A stretch of DNA of 64,000 nucleotides from Ignelater luminosus (Eukaryota; Arthropoda; Insecta; Coleoptera; Elateridae), in the NCBI GenBank assembly GCA_011009095.1, contig VTPC01001067.1, forward strand, positions 20,983 to 84,982. Direction: 5' to 3'. Below the pieces are notes generated by a model. The model did no database searches and was not told the DNA's origin. It was given only the letters and a program-made list of their open reading frames with translations. Of this stretch, positions 49,801 through 62,560 are shown in pieces. Position numbers and translations under genes: made by a program. Each line of letters opens with the position of its first letter. Position 1 is the first letter of the stretch.

Positions 49801-51579
49801 TATCTTTACATATTTAGCAAACTTGTGCTGAAGCAGTGGATGCGATAGAATTGCATATCTTGCCATCGATCATCGTCAATACCATTTCATGTCTTATGTT
49901 TATAGTTTTGTTAGCAATAGAGATTTTACTTTTGCGAAGTTCCTTTATCTGACTCTTTTTTTTATTGTATCCTGATTAGTCTACAATATCTTACAGAAGA
50001 AGGACGCGGATTTTTCCAAATGACGGTTGTACGTGATGAAGCGGAATGTAATTCCAATGGCACTAATAACGTAATAAACATATCGCTGTCTGTGGCATCT
50101 GCAGTTAGATATTGACTATGGCCTGAACTGCCATCATAATCCCATTTTGAAATGAAAACCAGTTATCTGCAGACATCCCCAAAAAGAGTGTAGATGACAT
50201 CTTCTTGGGTTTTTAAAATACGAAAAGTCGTGTGGTCCAATAATGCCTGTAACTTTACTTCAACAACAGAATCTGAAATTAAAGTTGAATTCCTGTCTGG
50301 ATAACACAGCTTTTTTGCAGCTCTTAATTTATGATAGTTAGGGTAAATGTCTGCATTCTTCAGTTTCACCTGAGTTCTAATTTTCATATACTGGTTTTTC
50401 GTCGATTTGGTTTCAATAAATTCCGGTGTATACGTTACTATTGTCTCCTTTTTCTATAGCCAAGCTTTTTTAATTCTTGTGGCTCTCGTTAGGGTTGTGT
50501 CTAGGGCCTCAGTCATCAATTTTGCAGCATCTGTTTCGCCTGCTGATCGTAAACTCATTTGTGCTGCATACCTTAATTCTTGAGTTTCGTGATGTTTTCG
50601 AAGTTCTTCTGTTTTTCTTCTTTTGGTTCTCTTACAGCTTTCCAAAAACGTTTTCTGCGGTCTTCCTACTCCCGAAGACGATGGTATATTTTCTGGAAAA
50701 TTTCGAGATACTTTTTGGGGGAATGAGAAATCTTTATTTAAACAGTCGGCATTTTTGTGTAAAAATTGTTTTTCTATCCGCTTACTATTTTGCCATCTTT
50801 TTGATATGTCGCTGCATAGACGATATACAGATTGTCGAATCTCTTCTTTATCCTTTTCTGAATATTGATCTATATTAAGACGACTCATCACGATATTCTG
50901 TACATGCTGACATTTAACTTTAGTATCTTTTCCTAGTTGTTCCTGCCACACTCGAAACAAATCGATGCGTTTGGGTTTGTACACCGGACAATCTGCAAAA
51001 CGTTATAACTTTTTTTTTCAAAAATTCAAGAATGCTTTATACGATATTAAAATTTACACTGATTAAGATAACGTTTTAAATATTCTAATTAATCGGAGGA
51101 AATGCTTTCTTTCCCAATTAATTTAACAATTAATTAGATTAATTTATAATTAGGTAATTAATTAATAATACAGGTATTTCTGTTTATGAGTATATTAATA
51201 TTAATAAAAAATTACAGTTAAAATTCAACTAACATTCGAAATTATTGAAGTATTTTAAAGATATGTAATTTTTTTTATGAGCATCCAGTTTCATGCACTG
51301 CCTATAAAAACAACTGATATTGGTAAAACTTGCACAAAGTAGCAGCTAATTCTTTTATATTGTGTTGTCCACAGCATAAACTACACTTTATTAAAATATC
51401 TAAATAAGAGCTTGCAAGAGAAATTTTGTACGATTTGCCAAATAATGATCTCTGTCGTGGGATACATTCATATGCATGAGCACAAAACTTACACTTAAAA
51501 CATTATATGATATTATCCTAAAGTTATTATTAATAAAAATAAGTATTGTATAGTGCTTACCTGTATGTACTCGAGACAT
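46874..51579 (-). pseudogene. Transib-like (RAG1-related) transposase, broken
   Basis: Decayed DDE transposase that I assign to Transib, the superfamily related to RAG1. Reading on the minus strand: start MSRVHTGKHYTIL (51579); CKFCAHAYECIP and CSLCCGQ (51490-51320); 50992-50454 after a cag acceptor (LFRVWQEQLG, KCQHVQNIVMSRL); 50387-50010 with KWDYDGSSGHS (first Asp, 50133-50135) and WKNPRPSS; MIDGKICN near 49870 (second Asp, 49865-49867); 49801-49496 with FGLSTLHAWIRFLEC and SRTTNDENTACRFF; 49572-49310 with MHKLLIHGPDMI; then, 2.1 kb further, LSEEAQEARNKD (presumed catalytic Glu, 47151-47153) and ATNEDLFHLLMVS. Breaks: frame change after exon start, stop at 50163-50165, stop where C-x-x-C is expected (near 49822), frameshift near 49500, stop after NKD. 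Terminal repeats were not found. Confidence 0.75.
47222..49284. other. Segment separating the last two Transib coding blocks
   Basis: About 2 kb of sequence lies between the HKLLIHG block and the SEEAQEARNK block, which are adjacent in relatives. The edges are splice-like on the minus strand (CTT then gtaatg at 49300; ttacaag then CTG at about 47172), so it may be an intron, or an insertion. It holds a moderately GC-richer part (48230-49150) that could be retroelement-derived. GACACCCTGTATA near 47413 is a mariner-type end. No protein was recognised in it. Confidence 0.4.
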
Positions 51580-51994
51580 AATTAAACTATCGAATATACT
51601 TTAACAATTAAATTAAATAAAATATAAACGACCTCTGCGTTTTTACTGCAAAAAACGTTTGGATTCAACGCAGATGCAAGAATCAACTAAGACCGACTGT
51701 ATCTCAAGTAACAGAATATGCACCCTAAAAATATCTGCACCCCCGAAAGGACAAATTATTGTAGTGTCATAGAATTGAACTTCTGGGGCGTTTCTGTAAA
51801 CTCAAAAAAAAAAAATTTTGACCAGTTTTTCAGGTGGTAGTTGGACCCACAGCCATATACAGGGTGAACGCTGCAGTTGACTACTGCTGAATACCAAAGG
51901 GACATGGAAAAGATTTCTAAGCCTTTTAATACCAATAAAATAAAAAATAGACGTGTTGGATTTTTTGTTCTTAGTTTAATCATAAATGGAATAC
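51580..51994. other. Region upstream of the Transib start
   Basis: The 5' terminal repeat of the Transib-like element would be expected here, with a CACNNTG heptamer-like end. I found only CACTACA (complement of 51764-51770), which fits poorly. CAGGGTGAACG near 51860 is a mariner-type end. Confidence 0.3.
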
Positions 51995-52230
51995 TAAAGT
52001 GTACGCGTTTTCTCGTGAGCTGTGACCTTGATTGCACAGAAACCAAAAACTGCTTGAAAGATCCTCAATATTCCCGTTTTATACATACATATTTCACGTA
52101 TTGGTACAGATGTTGTTCCATCTGCAATAGAAGTGCAATTGTATAAAATATTAATTATAAGGATCTTTCAAGCAGTTTTTGGTTTCTGTGTAATCAAGGT
52201 CACAGCTCACGAGAAAACGCGTACACTTTA
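51995..52230. repeat. 70-base near-perfect inverted repeat (hairpin)
   Basis: Arms 51995-52064 and 52161-52230 are complementary with a single visible mismatch (GATTGCACAG against GATTACACAG). The loop is 96 bases. Arm landmarks are GTACGCGTTTTCTCGTGAGC and CCAAAAACTGCTTGAAAG. No TA or other target flank is evident at the arm ends, unlike the MITEs in this window. A transcript would fold into a long duplex. Confidence 0.93.
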
Positions 52231-54148
52231 AGATAAAACACAATTATGTGCAAAAAAATCACGACTGTTACAATTTGATGTCTAGTGTTATTGAATAGAT
52301 TTTTTCATCTGATAATTTCAAGATTTGCATTTCTGCAGTAATTTCGAATTAATTAACATTCTTTAATGCAAAATAAGATAGTAGATTTTTACAGTAATAA
52401 AATAAACAAAACGTTTTTGTTTTCTTTAGACATATTGTTGAAAATAATAAAAAACAAATTTAGTATGTCGAATGTATAATAATGTGACATGTTTCATTTA
52501 CATTTAGTTTTAACGTTTTTTCATCTTCAATAAATTCCTCCATATCTTCTAGGTTTATTCAATATCAATTTATTAGCTTATTCCCTCCAAGTTATTAAAA
52601 ATTAAAAATCCAACAATTACACTTCGTTGCCAAAAGATATATTTATGCACTTCTTTATGCAAAACGAAAAAAAATTAGAAGTAGAAAAAGTGAAGGTGAA
52701 CTTTTTAGATCTTGTAAGAGAAAGTTTTTTGCACTACCTACTATAAATTATTTTCGGAAGCAGTGATACAGTTAAGACTACATAATAAAAAGAATGTTGA
52801 TTATTAAATATTTTATATAATGCAGAACCTCATTTTATTAATTGGACTTTAATTGTCAAACTTATCTTAATATTTTCTTGATAAATATAACTCATTACTT
52901 CATTATAAAATAATTACAATAGAATTAAAACTATAATTCAAAAAAATGGATGAATGTACATATTATATATTTTTTTATCTTTTTATACCATGTGACATAA
53001 TAATGCTTTTTATAGAAAGTGTTCAGAAGGAATGTCAAAACTGAAAGCGATTTACACATTGTGCATGTTCCTTTGCAAATCAAACAATAATTACGTACAT
53101 TAGTAATTTGAGTCAAGCTAGACAGTATTACCGTTATTTTTTACCAATCCCCTCCTCTACTGACTGCGAGAAATTAAATGTAGCATGTTCATATAAAGAT
53201 ACCCTTGGAATAGTGTTTCTCAGTCTTTTTGTATTTAGCTAAACCCCAATATTGGTCTTCCAAATTCGACAACCCCTATTTCAGAGCCTTCCAAAAATCG
53301 AAGTATTTAGGGTTGGCCCATTTCAATTAAAACGAAATCAATCCGACATGTCTCAAAAAAAAACTTAGCAGCATTTCAGACAGAAGATGAAGAATCCCAA
53401 CTAGATCAAAAACACTGAGTAATCCAAAAACCCTAAAATGTCCAATTCAATCAGAATCTAAACTACGGATTGAACCAAGAGGTGATTCAATTATATTGAT
53501 CTGACCACATTTCTATATGCTGTATCTGGCACTTCAAAGATAATTATTATAATCAATCGAAGACAAAAACTCAGTTTGTTCATTATTCTGAGCAACAAAC
53601 ACCTCTGTAAGCTAATTTACAAAAGCATATTATTCAAATGCTCCGTCAGAAAGAACCATAACAGAAAAATTAATTTTTATTTGCTATTAAAAGTGTTTGT
53701 AGTTACGGAAAAATCTCACACACAAACTTGAATGGAAAATCTAATGAGAATGTTCCTGGAGCGCCGACCCAAAGAAGTAGACCCAACGGCGTCAGTTCAA
53801 AAGGCTCAATCGGCCCACAACTCCGTTTAGTAAGCAAAAACAGAAAAGCCCAACAAACTTCATCGGCTGAATCTTGGAATAAAAAAGGCTGCAGTCTAAA
53901 AATCCTACTGGCTCAGTAGACTTTCAGAGATCGGTCTATAGACGACAAAAGAAGTCTACAGTATGTTTTTTGATGTTGACCATTTCATTTAAATAACTAT
54001 GAGTACTGAAGCTTTTTACACCTCTAAGAACAAAGTTTTCCAATAACAGAAGTAATCTACCATCTACGATTCCAAATTCGTATGATAATATCGACTCTAC
54101 CCACGCTCCTGGAGCTGTAGTGGCCTTCTTTGGGGCTCTTTGATTTCC
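52231..54148. other. No gene recognised, minus-strand open segment near the end
   Basis: AT-rich, no recognised family. From 54160 down to 53936 the minus strand is open (QRAPKKATTAPGAW, then a hydrophobic LLLLLENF). This stretch abuts the 4-kb element and may continue a coding segment found on its other side (58419-58210). Confidence 0.3.
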
Positions 54149-57100
54149 CAAGCAGCACACAATCTCATAAAAATATTCTAGTAATATTCAGATAATATTA
54201 GGACAACTCCGAATGTCATGCGAATATTCGTGATGTCCAGATAATATTACCTGAATATTGGATTGTAAGATAGCATAATATTCGGAAAAAATATTATGAT
54301 AACATCATAATAATATTATTTCTTTATATTATTGTCATAACCTTTAGAAAATATTCTCTTAATATTTAGTTCGTAACTACTGGTAATATTTTCATGTGAT
54401 ATAAAGAAAATGTTATGTAAAGGTAACATTATTTACAAAACGTTTAGGTAATATTATATTAATATTAAAGCGTTATAATACAATAATATTTTGGAAGTAT
54501 ATTATTATTACTTTTATAATGATGTATACAACGCGTTAGCAAAAACATTTAAACGAATATGGGTATTAAAAAGTAAATCTATTACACTTTTTAAACCAGA
54601 TTCGTAATTCTTTGTATAAGTTAATCTGTCTGATATAATACGTAACATAAAATAATATAATACTCAACTCTAATTTGCAATATTTATTATTCTAAATATT
54701 AACAGAGCTAACATTTCTTTTTCGTGATGCATTATCAAAACGAAATTTGATTCACACCCTCAGATGAGTTTATATTGTTGTATGCCTGCATAAATAATTA
54801 AAATTGGTAAATATTATAAATGTAGGAAGCTTCCAAATATACCTTTCAAAGATTTGTAAGGGTTTCCGTGACGACCCATTTTTAAAGTACTGTTATTTCT
54901 AAAATCTTCCTACAAGTCACATCAGGTTAATCGAAGGGTATAAAAGCCTTTAGACTTGGTTTTTCATTCGTTCATTATAACAAGGTCAGTTCATTTTATT
55001 ATAATTGTTCATTTTGTCCAGTTATTTATTATAACAAAGTCAGTTCGTCTAGTATAAAAAAATCAATATTATTCTATTTTAAAGTGAATATAGAAATAAT
55101 TTAATTTAGTTTTTGTGTAAAAGTGTACGCCTCATATAAATAAATAAATTGTGTTTACCAATAAAAGTATTTTATTGGAGTTATACAACAATATACATAT
55201 GTTTTGTGTTTAAAGGTCCTACCTGGAAGTTTGGGTTTATAATTCCTTTTTAAACCTTTTAAACTTTGAAGCAATAATTCGAAGAAGTTCTCAGTTTTAA
55301 ACAATAAATTTGTATTTCACTTAAGAGTTTCAGGAAGGTTACAGGGCATGTTAATAATTTTTTCCAATTTGTGGTGGCATCTAAATAATGTTACAGTTAC
55401 AAGCCTAACAACTATTTTAAACTAATTAAAAGTAACCCATTGCCGGTTTCTGAAAAGAAACTTATTCCGGGAATTTTTCTTATGCCTGTTGTATGTACCT
55501 ATACTATGTGCTAGGTAACATACCCAGCACCTACAATGTAGTAATTATTATACATATCATATAATATAAATTCTGGGCATTCTGGTTAATAACTAAATAA
55601 ATAACTTGATAAAACTAGCAAATAGCAGATCATACACATACTATGTTGGTATTTAGTGGTATTTGTTTATGTTAGTAACCCTTACAAGAAACTTTATAGT
55701 AGTATAATATCAGAAAACATGTTTTGATGATGTGTTATAAGAATTAGAAATGCGTTCTTTTTCCTTAATTATCGCCGTAAAGGTAAACTTAATAAGCCAT
55801 TTAGCTAATTAAATATCTCTGAAATGACTTACGTAATTGTTTTATTACAATGAATTTTGATTTTCATGAGGTGCTTTAATATAAACATTGCACATTTAAC
55901 GGTAAAATTGATTTTAGTTGCTTGGTACGATTGCCTGCATATTTATTCTTATTTATTCTTTTAAGGGGTTAATTGCTGGTTTATTGCTCTGACCGTCGGT
56001 CGGTAGGTCTTCTATTGTTAGAAATATATTTACATCCGAAACGTACAAATTTCATGTTTTTTGGTACCTGCCTAAATGCCTGTCTTCACAAGTTTTGCAG
56101 TTTGGCATTTTATTCTCATCTGTAGAATTTTATAGTGCATATTTGATAAAATTAATTATGTAAGCATGAAAATACGGACATGTACATATACATAACAAAG
56201 TAACATAAAGACAATAATTGCAGATTGCTAATAGAAAATAGTTTTGCTGTATTTCTTATTTGTTTCTTTGGATTATTTTTAAAAATTCAATTTATTCAGA
56301 TTAGTTTTTAGATTAAACAACTCATTGCACTAAAGTTCATTTACCAATTTTAGTTATTAGATATTGCACTTTATGCCTTTTTTAAGTGTTATGTGTGGAT
56401 GAAGACGTCCTTCATAGAATTATCTCTTTGCATTTGTGGGCATGTTGTGTCCTCTTGGTTAGGTTTAATAATTATTGTACACTGATACTGTTAATGTGTT
56501 TTATTAAATTAAATATTAAATTAAAATTAGCACTACATTAATATAAAACGAAATGACTGCTAAAACGACATTGTGAACACTGTTGCTGTTTCTTCAAGTC
56601 CTGTCTTTTTATATCTGGAATAACATACTCAGTTGTAAGTAATATGTAGTGCGATTATGAGATGCAGTTTACAAGACTTGTTTGATTTTGTTTCCAGTAG
56701 ATGATGCAATCAAGTTCGAACTTTAAAAGCTGACTTAAAAATTGTGTCCAGAGCAAGAGGATGTCTGCCAAGAAATATTTGAATTTTCTCAAGTTTTTTC
56801 AAGTGTTATTAGATTTTTATTTAATTAATTAATTATTAATATATCTTAGATAAAAGAAAGTGAGGGATCTAGAAAAAAATGAATAATGGCAAGAAGTAGT
56901 TTCAATTTCGAAATTAACTTATGTTGCTTGAATAAAACCCAGGACCTACTCTTCGATCAATGCATAAGGTCATCAGTATAATTGAAGTAATGTTGCATCT
57001 ATGAATTCATCACATGTTGTTTATAATAGTTATGTTTTATATATAGTACAATATTTGTAAATTGATGTAATCCATTATCAAATGAATAAATAAAGATGAT

Positions 57101-58141
57101 AAACAATAAAACTTTTTTGCATTCATTAAATTAGTAGAAGTAAAACAAATATCATCTGTATAATCTGATCTAATATTGATACTATATTAGGAACAAATAT
57201 TAGTAACATGTTACCTAAACATATTCAGGCTATATCTATATTTTATATTACTAGAATATTATACAATGATGTGGTTATTACATTTACAGTTTTACGACAT
57301 CCTGCACAGAAATCTCTAGAAGGAGTTAGGGCGAGTGGGGCCGTGTTGACTCTTGCACCTTGTGTGGTTGCGGTGATGACTATGAGATGTCGGCGCTAAA
57401 GCTTCATGCTATGCATGTCGTTATTTGAGCTCTATAGATAGGGCAGCATGAAGTTGTGAGAATTACAAAACGTTATACTCTACTGATAAGAGCAGAATAA
57501 CGTCGAAACAGATCTATCTAGGGGTACTTCTGTACAATCCTCTCGCAAATTTAAAACTTTTGGAGAGTACTTTTCTTGTATTGTATTATTTTATATCAAT
57601 ACACTCCAATTTGAATAAATATTAGCGGAACATTATGAGAAAATATTAAGAAAGTATTTTCAGCTAATATAAGGAAAATATTCAACAATGTAAATGGTGT
57701 AATACTGTGTGCTGCTTGGCACCAAATGTAATTTAAATATTCCTTCCAAATATTATCTTAAATTATAAAATAATGTTCGTACAATGTTATTACCGAATAT
57801 TAACAGAAGATTATGAGAATATATCAAGAACATATTTTCAGATAATATAAGGAAAATATTCAAAAATGTTACATTTAATATTACTGGAATATTTTTTCAA
57901 AATATTACTGCAATATTGTGTACTGCTTGGTACCAAATATAAGTATAATGTTCGTTCCAAATATTATCTTAATATTATGTAATAATGTTCTTATAATGTT
58001 ATTACCGAATATTAACAAAACATTAGGAGAAAATATCGAGAAAATATTTTCAGCTAATGTAAGCATAATATTCAAAAGTGTTACATTTAATATTACTGGA
58101 ATATTTTTTGAAAATATTTTTATAATATTGTGTGCTGCTTG
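54149..58141. mobile_element. 4-kb non-coding element with CAAGCAGCACACAAT inverted termini
   Basis: The left end CAAGCAGCACACAAT (54149-54163) is the exact complement of the right end ATTGTGTGCTGCTTG (58127-58141), and both are followed inward by AATATT-rich sequence. The length is 3993 bases. I see no transposase or other open frame inside; the right part contains tandem ~210-base units. GGAAA occurs outside each end (minus-strand sense) but a clear target duplication is not resolved. I cannot name the superfamily. Alternative: two separate copies of a smaller element that happen to face each other. Confidence 0.6.
57600..58141. repeat. Tandem repeat, ~210-base units
   Basis: CTGCTTGG-ACCAAAT occurs at 57713 and 57923 and CTGCTTG again at 58135, a period of 210-212 bases. 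Each unit includes ATGTTATTACCGAATATTAACA and ends with GTG(T/C)-CTGCTTG, so every unit boundary repeats the element's terminal sequence. A further GTGCTGCTTGGCA occurs outside, at about 58218. Confidence 0.88.
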
Positions 58142-58209
58142 AGTTTCCTGGGTGTTTCCTTAGCTATTGCATTACTATCTAGAAAGTCTCCGGCTTTTTC
58201 TTTCTTTTG

Positions 58210-58440
58210 TCATGCGTGCTGCTTGGCATCGTCCGTTATTGACAAGAATTTCATTTCACCAATTTCAGGAAAACCATTATCACAATCAGAAAACCATTTA
58301 TGACGCACCCCAGGGCTAAAGATTCCATTTCGCCCTTCATTGCCCAACTCGGAACAACGCTCATTATTCAAATACACGTTTATCCAAACAAACGACAGAC
58401 TTCCAACCAGCAACTTCAACTACTGCATCGGGCTTAAGAA
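58210..58440 (-). other. Unidentified coding-like segment
   Basis: The minus strand is open from 58419 to 58210 (69 codons: WINVYLNNERCSELG, IFSPGVRHKWFSDC) with a composition more protein-like than its surroundings. In another minus frame the sequence continues to the edge of the 4-kb element (EKAGDFLDSNAIAKETP). I do not recognise the family. The 53936-54148 open segment on the far side has the same orientation, so one old gene could have been split by the insertion. Confidence 0.35.
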
Positions 58441-61400
58441 GAGTTACAAATAGCTCCTAAAGCCACTTCAGAAAAAGATGACGATAATGATGCGTTGAAC
58501 CTGATTGATCGGTCTCGTATGACTTTAAACGAAAAATAAAGTAGTAAAGTGATTTTGAAGACTGGTTAAATATCTTCAAATATGGTTGTTCGCGCTATGG
58601 CGCTCCTTAATCGCTACGCGGGGGCATATATTACGCCGCGCCGGTGGTCCTACCATTTGAAATCTGATGGCTCTATAATTATCTGCCTGACAGTGAGTAC
58701 GATGTTCAAAGTGCTCAACTCAAGCCTCCTATTGAACAATATACAGACTTTACTTGAAAAAAATGGCAATAAAGAAAGTAAGTGATTTTACCAATCTAAC
58801 CCTCCTGTGCCCTTTATGCTGTAACCTATAAATAGGTTAATCGTAGCTCAGTTTTTTCAATAAAGAATTCATGTAGATATTTCTTGTCTTGGGTTGTTCA
58901 TTAATTTAAGCTTATTTGTTATACTAGAAATTAACAACAATTGTTACACGTCACTATTATACTTTCCTTTTGTTCACCACTTAATTAAAATTTCAAACAA
59001 AATATGTTACAAAACGATGAACTTACTATTTTAAAATAAAATTAAGTAAAATTACTTTATTTATGTACTTGTTACTTTCTATCCAACGGTTATTACATCA
59101 CTCTTGGTAGTGATGCAGTAGAAGTAAGGATATTAAGAGTTGGGAAAGTAAGATTTTATGAAGACTGCACTGAATTTGTCAGTCTTAATCGTTAACCTGA
59201 AGAATAATTTAGTGCGTGCTGAAGTGGTAGTAACCACAGGTACTTTTAACTTGCTTGTTTGGTGCATAAAGATATGGTATGTAGATATGAGATCTTTACA
59301 TAGTTTTTAGTCGAGTTTAATCTAAACAATATAAGATAAAAATTAATCGCAGTTCAATCATAGCAAATTGATACAAGTTATATTGCAGTTAATATTTCAT
59401 TAGAATTAAAAAGATAAGGTTTACTATACTGCAGCCATCATTAATACCACATATTCTTTTGAAATAAACATTATTATTAATATATTAAATAAAATATGCC
59501 GCTATTAGCATTTCGCGTGCTGCTACACATACCGGACATTTGTACTTGCGACCGTTAAACGAGTTTTTTAATGTACCTGCATACAGGAAAGAAGAAAGTT
59601 ATCTTCTACCGCAAAAACCAATTTTGTACAAAAAACTTTTACTGGTATTCTTCTTTTTTTATGGTATTTATATCTTGGATCGAAAATTGACATTATAATT
59701 AATTAAATCTTCCCGTCAAAGGATGTTTGACGCTACAATAGCTGCATTGTATTTCTTATTTCATAAAATAATTTTTGACCTGCTATAGAGTCTTTTTTTT
59801 ACTTTTAAAGTGGAAGGTAAATAAAAAGTTAAAATACAGCAATATTCTTCTTGTTCAATCTTAAAAATATATTAGTACCCGTGATACATATGTCAAAGTG
59901 TCTACAATTGTAAAGATTTTTACAAGAAGTATTAAAATAGATCCTTACTGCATATAAGGTAATGCATTTGATTCCGCAGCATAGCGATATAACATGTGGT
60001 TGTGAATTTATTTAAAAAATGCAGACGTTGATTAATGTTAATTTGTTATTTGTTTTCCTTGAAAACACTGTGGGAAGCAGATTTTGAAGTAAATTTCCCT
60101 TTGATGAGGAATCAAACCTACCACCCTGTATGTTTCTTTTTAATTTGTAACAATCCATTTGCATGATCTATTACATACAAAGAATAGGTGCACCATACAC
60201 AAAACTGAGATAAGCAATATGTAAGGAGTAAATCTTTATTCAAAAAAGTTCTAGGTAAGTGCATATATTTCCACTTCACTAAATTCAAATTTACCGCGGA
60301 TTTGCATACCACGTCCGATTTAAAAATCATAATTATCTGAAACTTAAACTTCAATTTTGCACCTCTGACGGCTTCGAAGGTAACTAAACAGAATTTTTTT
60401 TTAACTTTTAATCATTCTTGTTTATCTGTAGACAACTCGTATCGATAACCTATCGAGTTTCAGTTTCTGTATTAGCAAATAAAAATTTCCAAAAAGTAAA
60501 AAAAATTTCCACGAAAAAAAGAATTCGTGGCATAGGAGGATTTTAAACAATTCGGTTTTACTCAAAAAAAAGATTTTCTATAAGCAAGGTAACAGTAACT
60601 TTTGTTGTGGAGTTAGATGTAGATCTCAAAAGTGATGAGATTACTTAATTTTCCCCTTTATATCTTCACTGATAAAATTATCAGTCAGAAGTCAGGTCGT
60701 TATGATATGTTGGGCACAAGTTTCTATCTATAATACTACTGTTTTATACCTTGAGAGCTTAATTGGTCAATTTCTAAAACATGTCAACCCTGGTATTGTA
60801 TAATTTTATTTAAGGACAATTTCTTTTAAAACTTTATTGTAAAAACTCTCGTTGTTCCTAAAAGCGGTCTCTCAAATGACAACCTGAATTCCAGTAACTC
60901 ACAGTAACAAATATAAAGAAACTCATTCCAATATCGATACTGTTAGCTATAATTCCATGTTACTCCACACGGTTGAATGTTACGACTTCACCTTCCGAAA
61001 AATTAATCCGTCGTGGGTTGTAGAACCGCAGTTTTGGGCCATCAAGTATCACAACAATGAGGAACACTTCCTTCGTTTTTGTTAAGTAAAAGTCGATCAG
61101 AATAAAAAACTTTTCAACCGGTAAAAGTGTTTCTGCAAAGAACCTTATATTTTGTATTAAAGACAATTACAAATGTTTCATTATTCTCTTTATAATCCCA
61201 TTAGCTAACACTTTCAGTTACAAAAATCGTAATCAAATAATAAAAATGGGATGTTCACGGGGTTTACCCATGTATTTACAACCCTCATTTAAAAATTTGA
61301 ACTATTTTTAATTGTAAATTAAATTAATTAAATTTTCTTATGATTATTACTTCTACAAATCTACATTTTATTGTAAATGAAATCAACACGCATTAAAGTG

Positions 61401-62274
61401 AATCAGAAATTAACCAAGGCAAAATTAAATTGATGCGCACCACTTTAATTGGCTGTAAAATGAGTTACATCAATCATTAAAAGCTCATATAAGTCTTATT
61501 TTAAAGCTCTTTCATGTGGTAAGTATTATGATAAATTCTATCAAGTATATTTGTTTATTTATTTCTTGTCGGGTGTTTCGCAATATTTTTTCTCCTTTTC
61601 AAGTACATTTCCTACAAGCAATAAATATAATTAGTTTTCTAAACTTACCTAAAATATACTTATAATATCAGGGAAACTACCTGCCAAGTTTCCTTTTGGA
61701 GTTTTCAAGAGATTAGGAGTTATGTGAACACACTAATAAACGTATACCATAAGGAATTTCTCTAAAACTACACGCTAGAAATAATGCTGGCCACCTCGTA
61801 CCCTTCGGCTCGTGTCACAAACTTTCATACTCATCAGAAAAGTGTAAGTCTCATTTTCAATGAATACTATTCGAAGGAAAGTTGTTTTTTCACAAACGGC
61901 GTGTTTTTAATATCACAAGCCTTGTGCAGAAAGATTCACTTTTCCTTACCTGCTGTCCAAATAGCTATTACAATTTATCGAGTCATGGTACCGCAGAAAC
62001 TGTATTTCTTCTAAAAGCACTTTGAAGTTTTACTAAAAACGCTTTAAATTTCCACCTTTTCATGACGACAGGTCATGATATACTCTAAATCGTTTACGGC
62101 ACGGCGTGGTTAGGCATCTTGCAATTCTGCATAACAAAAATGGAGAGTGGTTCCAGAAATAGGCCATAAATCGAGTGTGTGGTACGACTCCAATAACACA
62201 TGAATAAGATGAACTTACACCCTCTATGTTATTAAAAGATGCACCAGAATCGAAGTTTCTTGAGCTTTACTATA
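58441..62274. other. No gene recognised
   Basis: AT-rich sequence. An isolated CACCCTGTATG lies at about 60121, a mariner-type end without a partner. Short open frames (60118-60354, 60960-61166) have no recognisable content. Confidence 0.35.
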
Positions 62275-62560
62275 CAGGGTGATTCCGAAATAAAGAGTAT
62301 CCTCTAAAGGTGGATAGCAGTGTGATAGTACATACATTTTCGATAAAAAACGGTGGGTAAAAATTACATAGTTTCCGAGAAAAATGCGATTGAAGTTTAA
62401 TCGCTAAGCCAAGCCGGTGCTGCTCTCACATTTACTTAAGCAAAAATCGATAGGGGTTGACTGACTGTCCTTGTCATTGGCGGGTAGTTCTTGCTATTTA
62501 TGTGAGGGGTATAATAGTTTATCTGGTTTCTACAATGCCATAAATAACCAGTAGGAACTT
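62275..62560. mobile_element. Mariner-type element end
   Basis: TA-CAGGGTGATTCCGAAATAA at 62273 onwards is a typical left terminus of this transposon group. The following ~280 bases are richer in GC than the surroundings, but no transposase motif and no right terminus were found. Confidence 0.4.

Noticed and set aside
51764..51770. CACTACA (minus) as a Transib terminal heptamer
   Set aside because: Does not fit CACNNTG, and no matching sequence was found beyond 46874.
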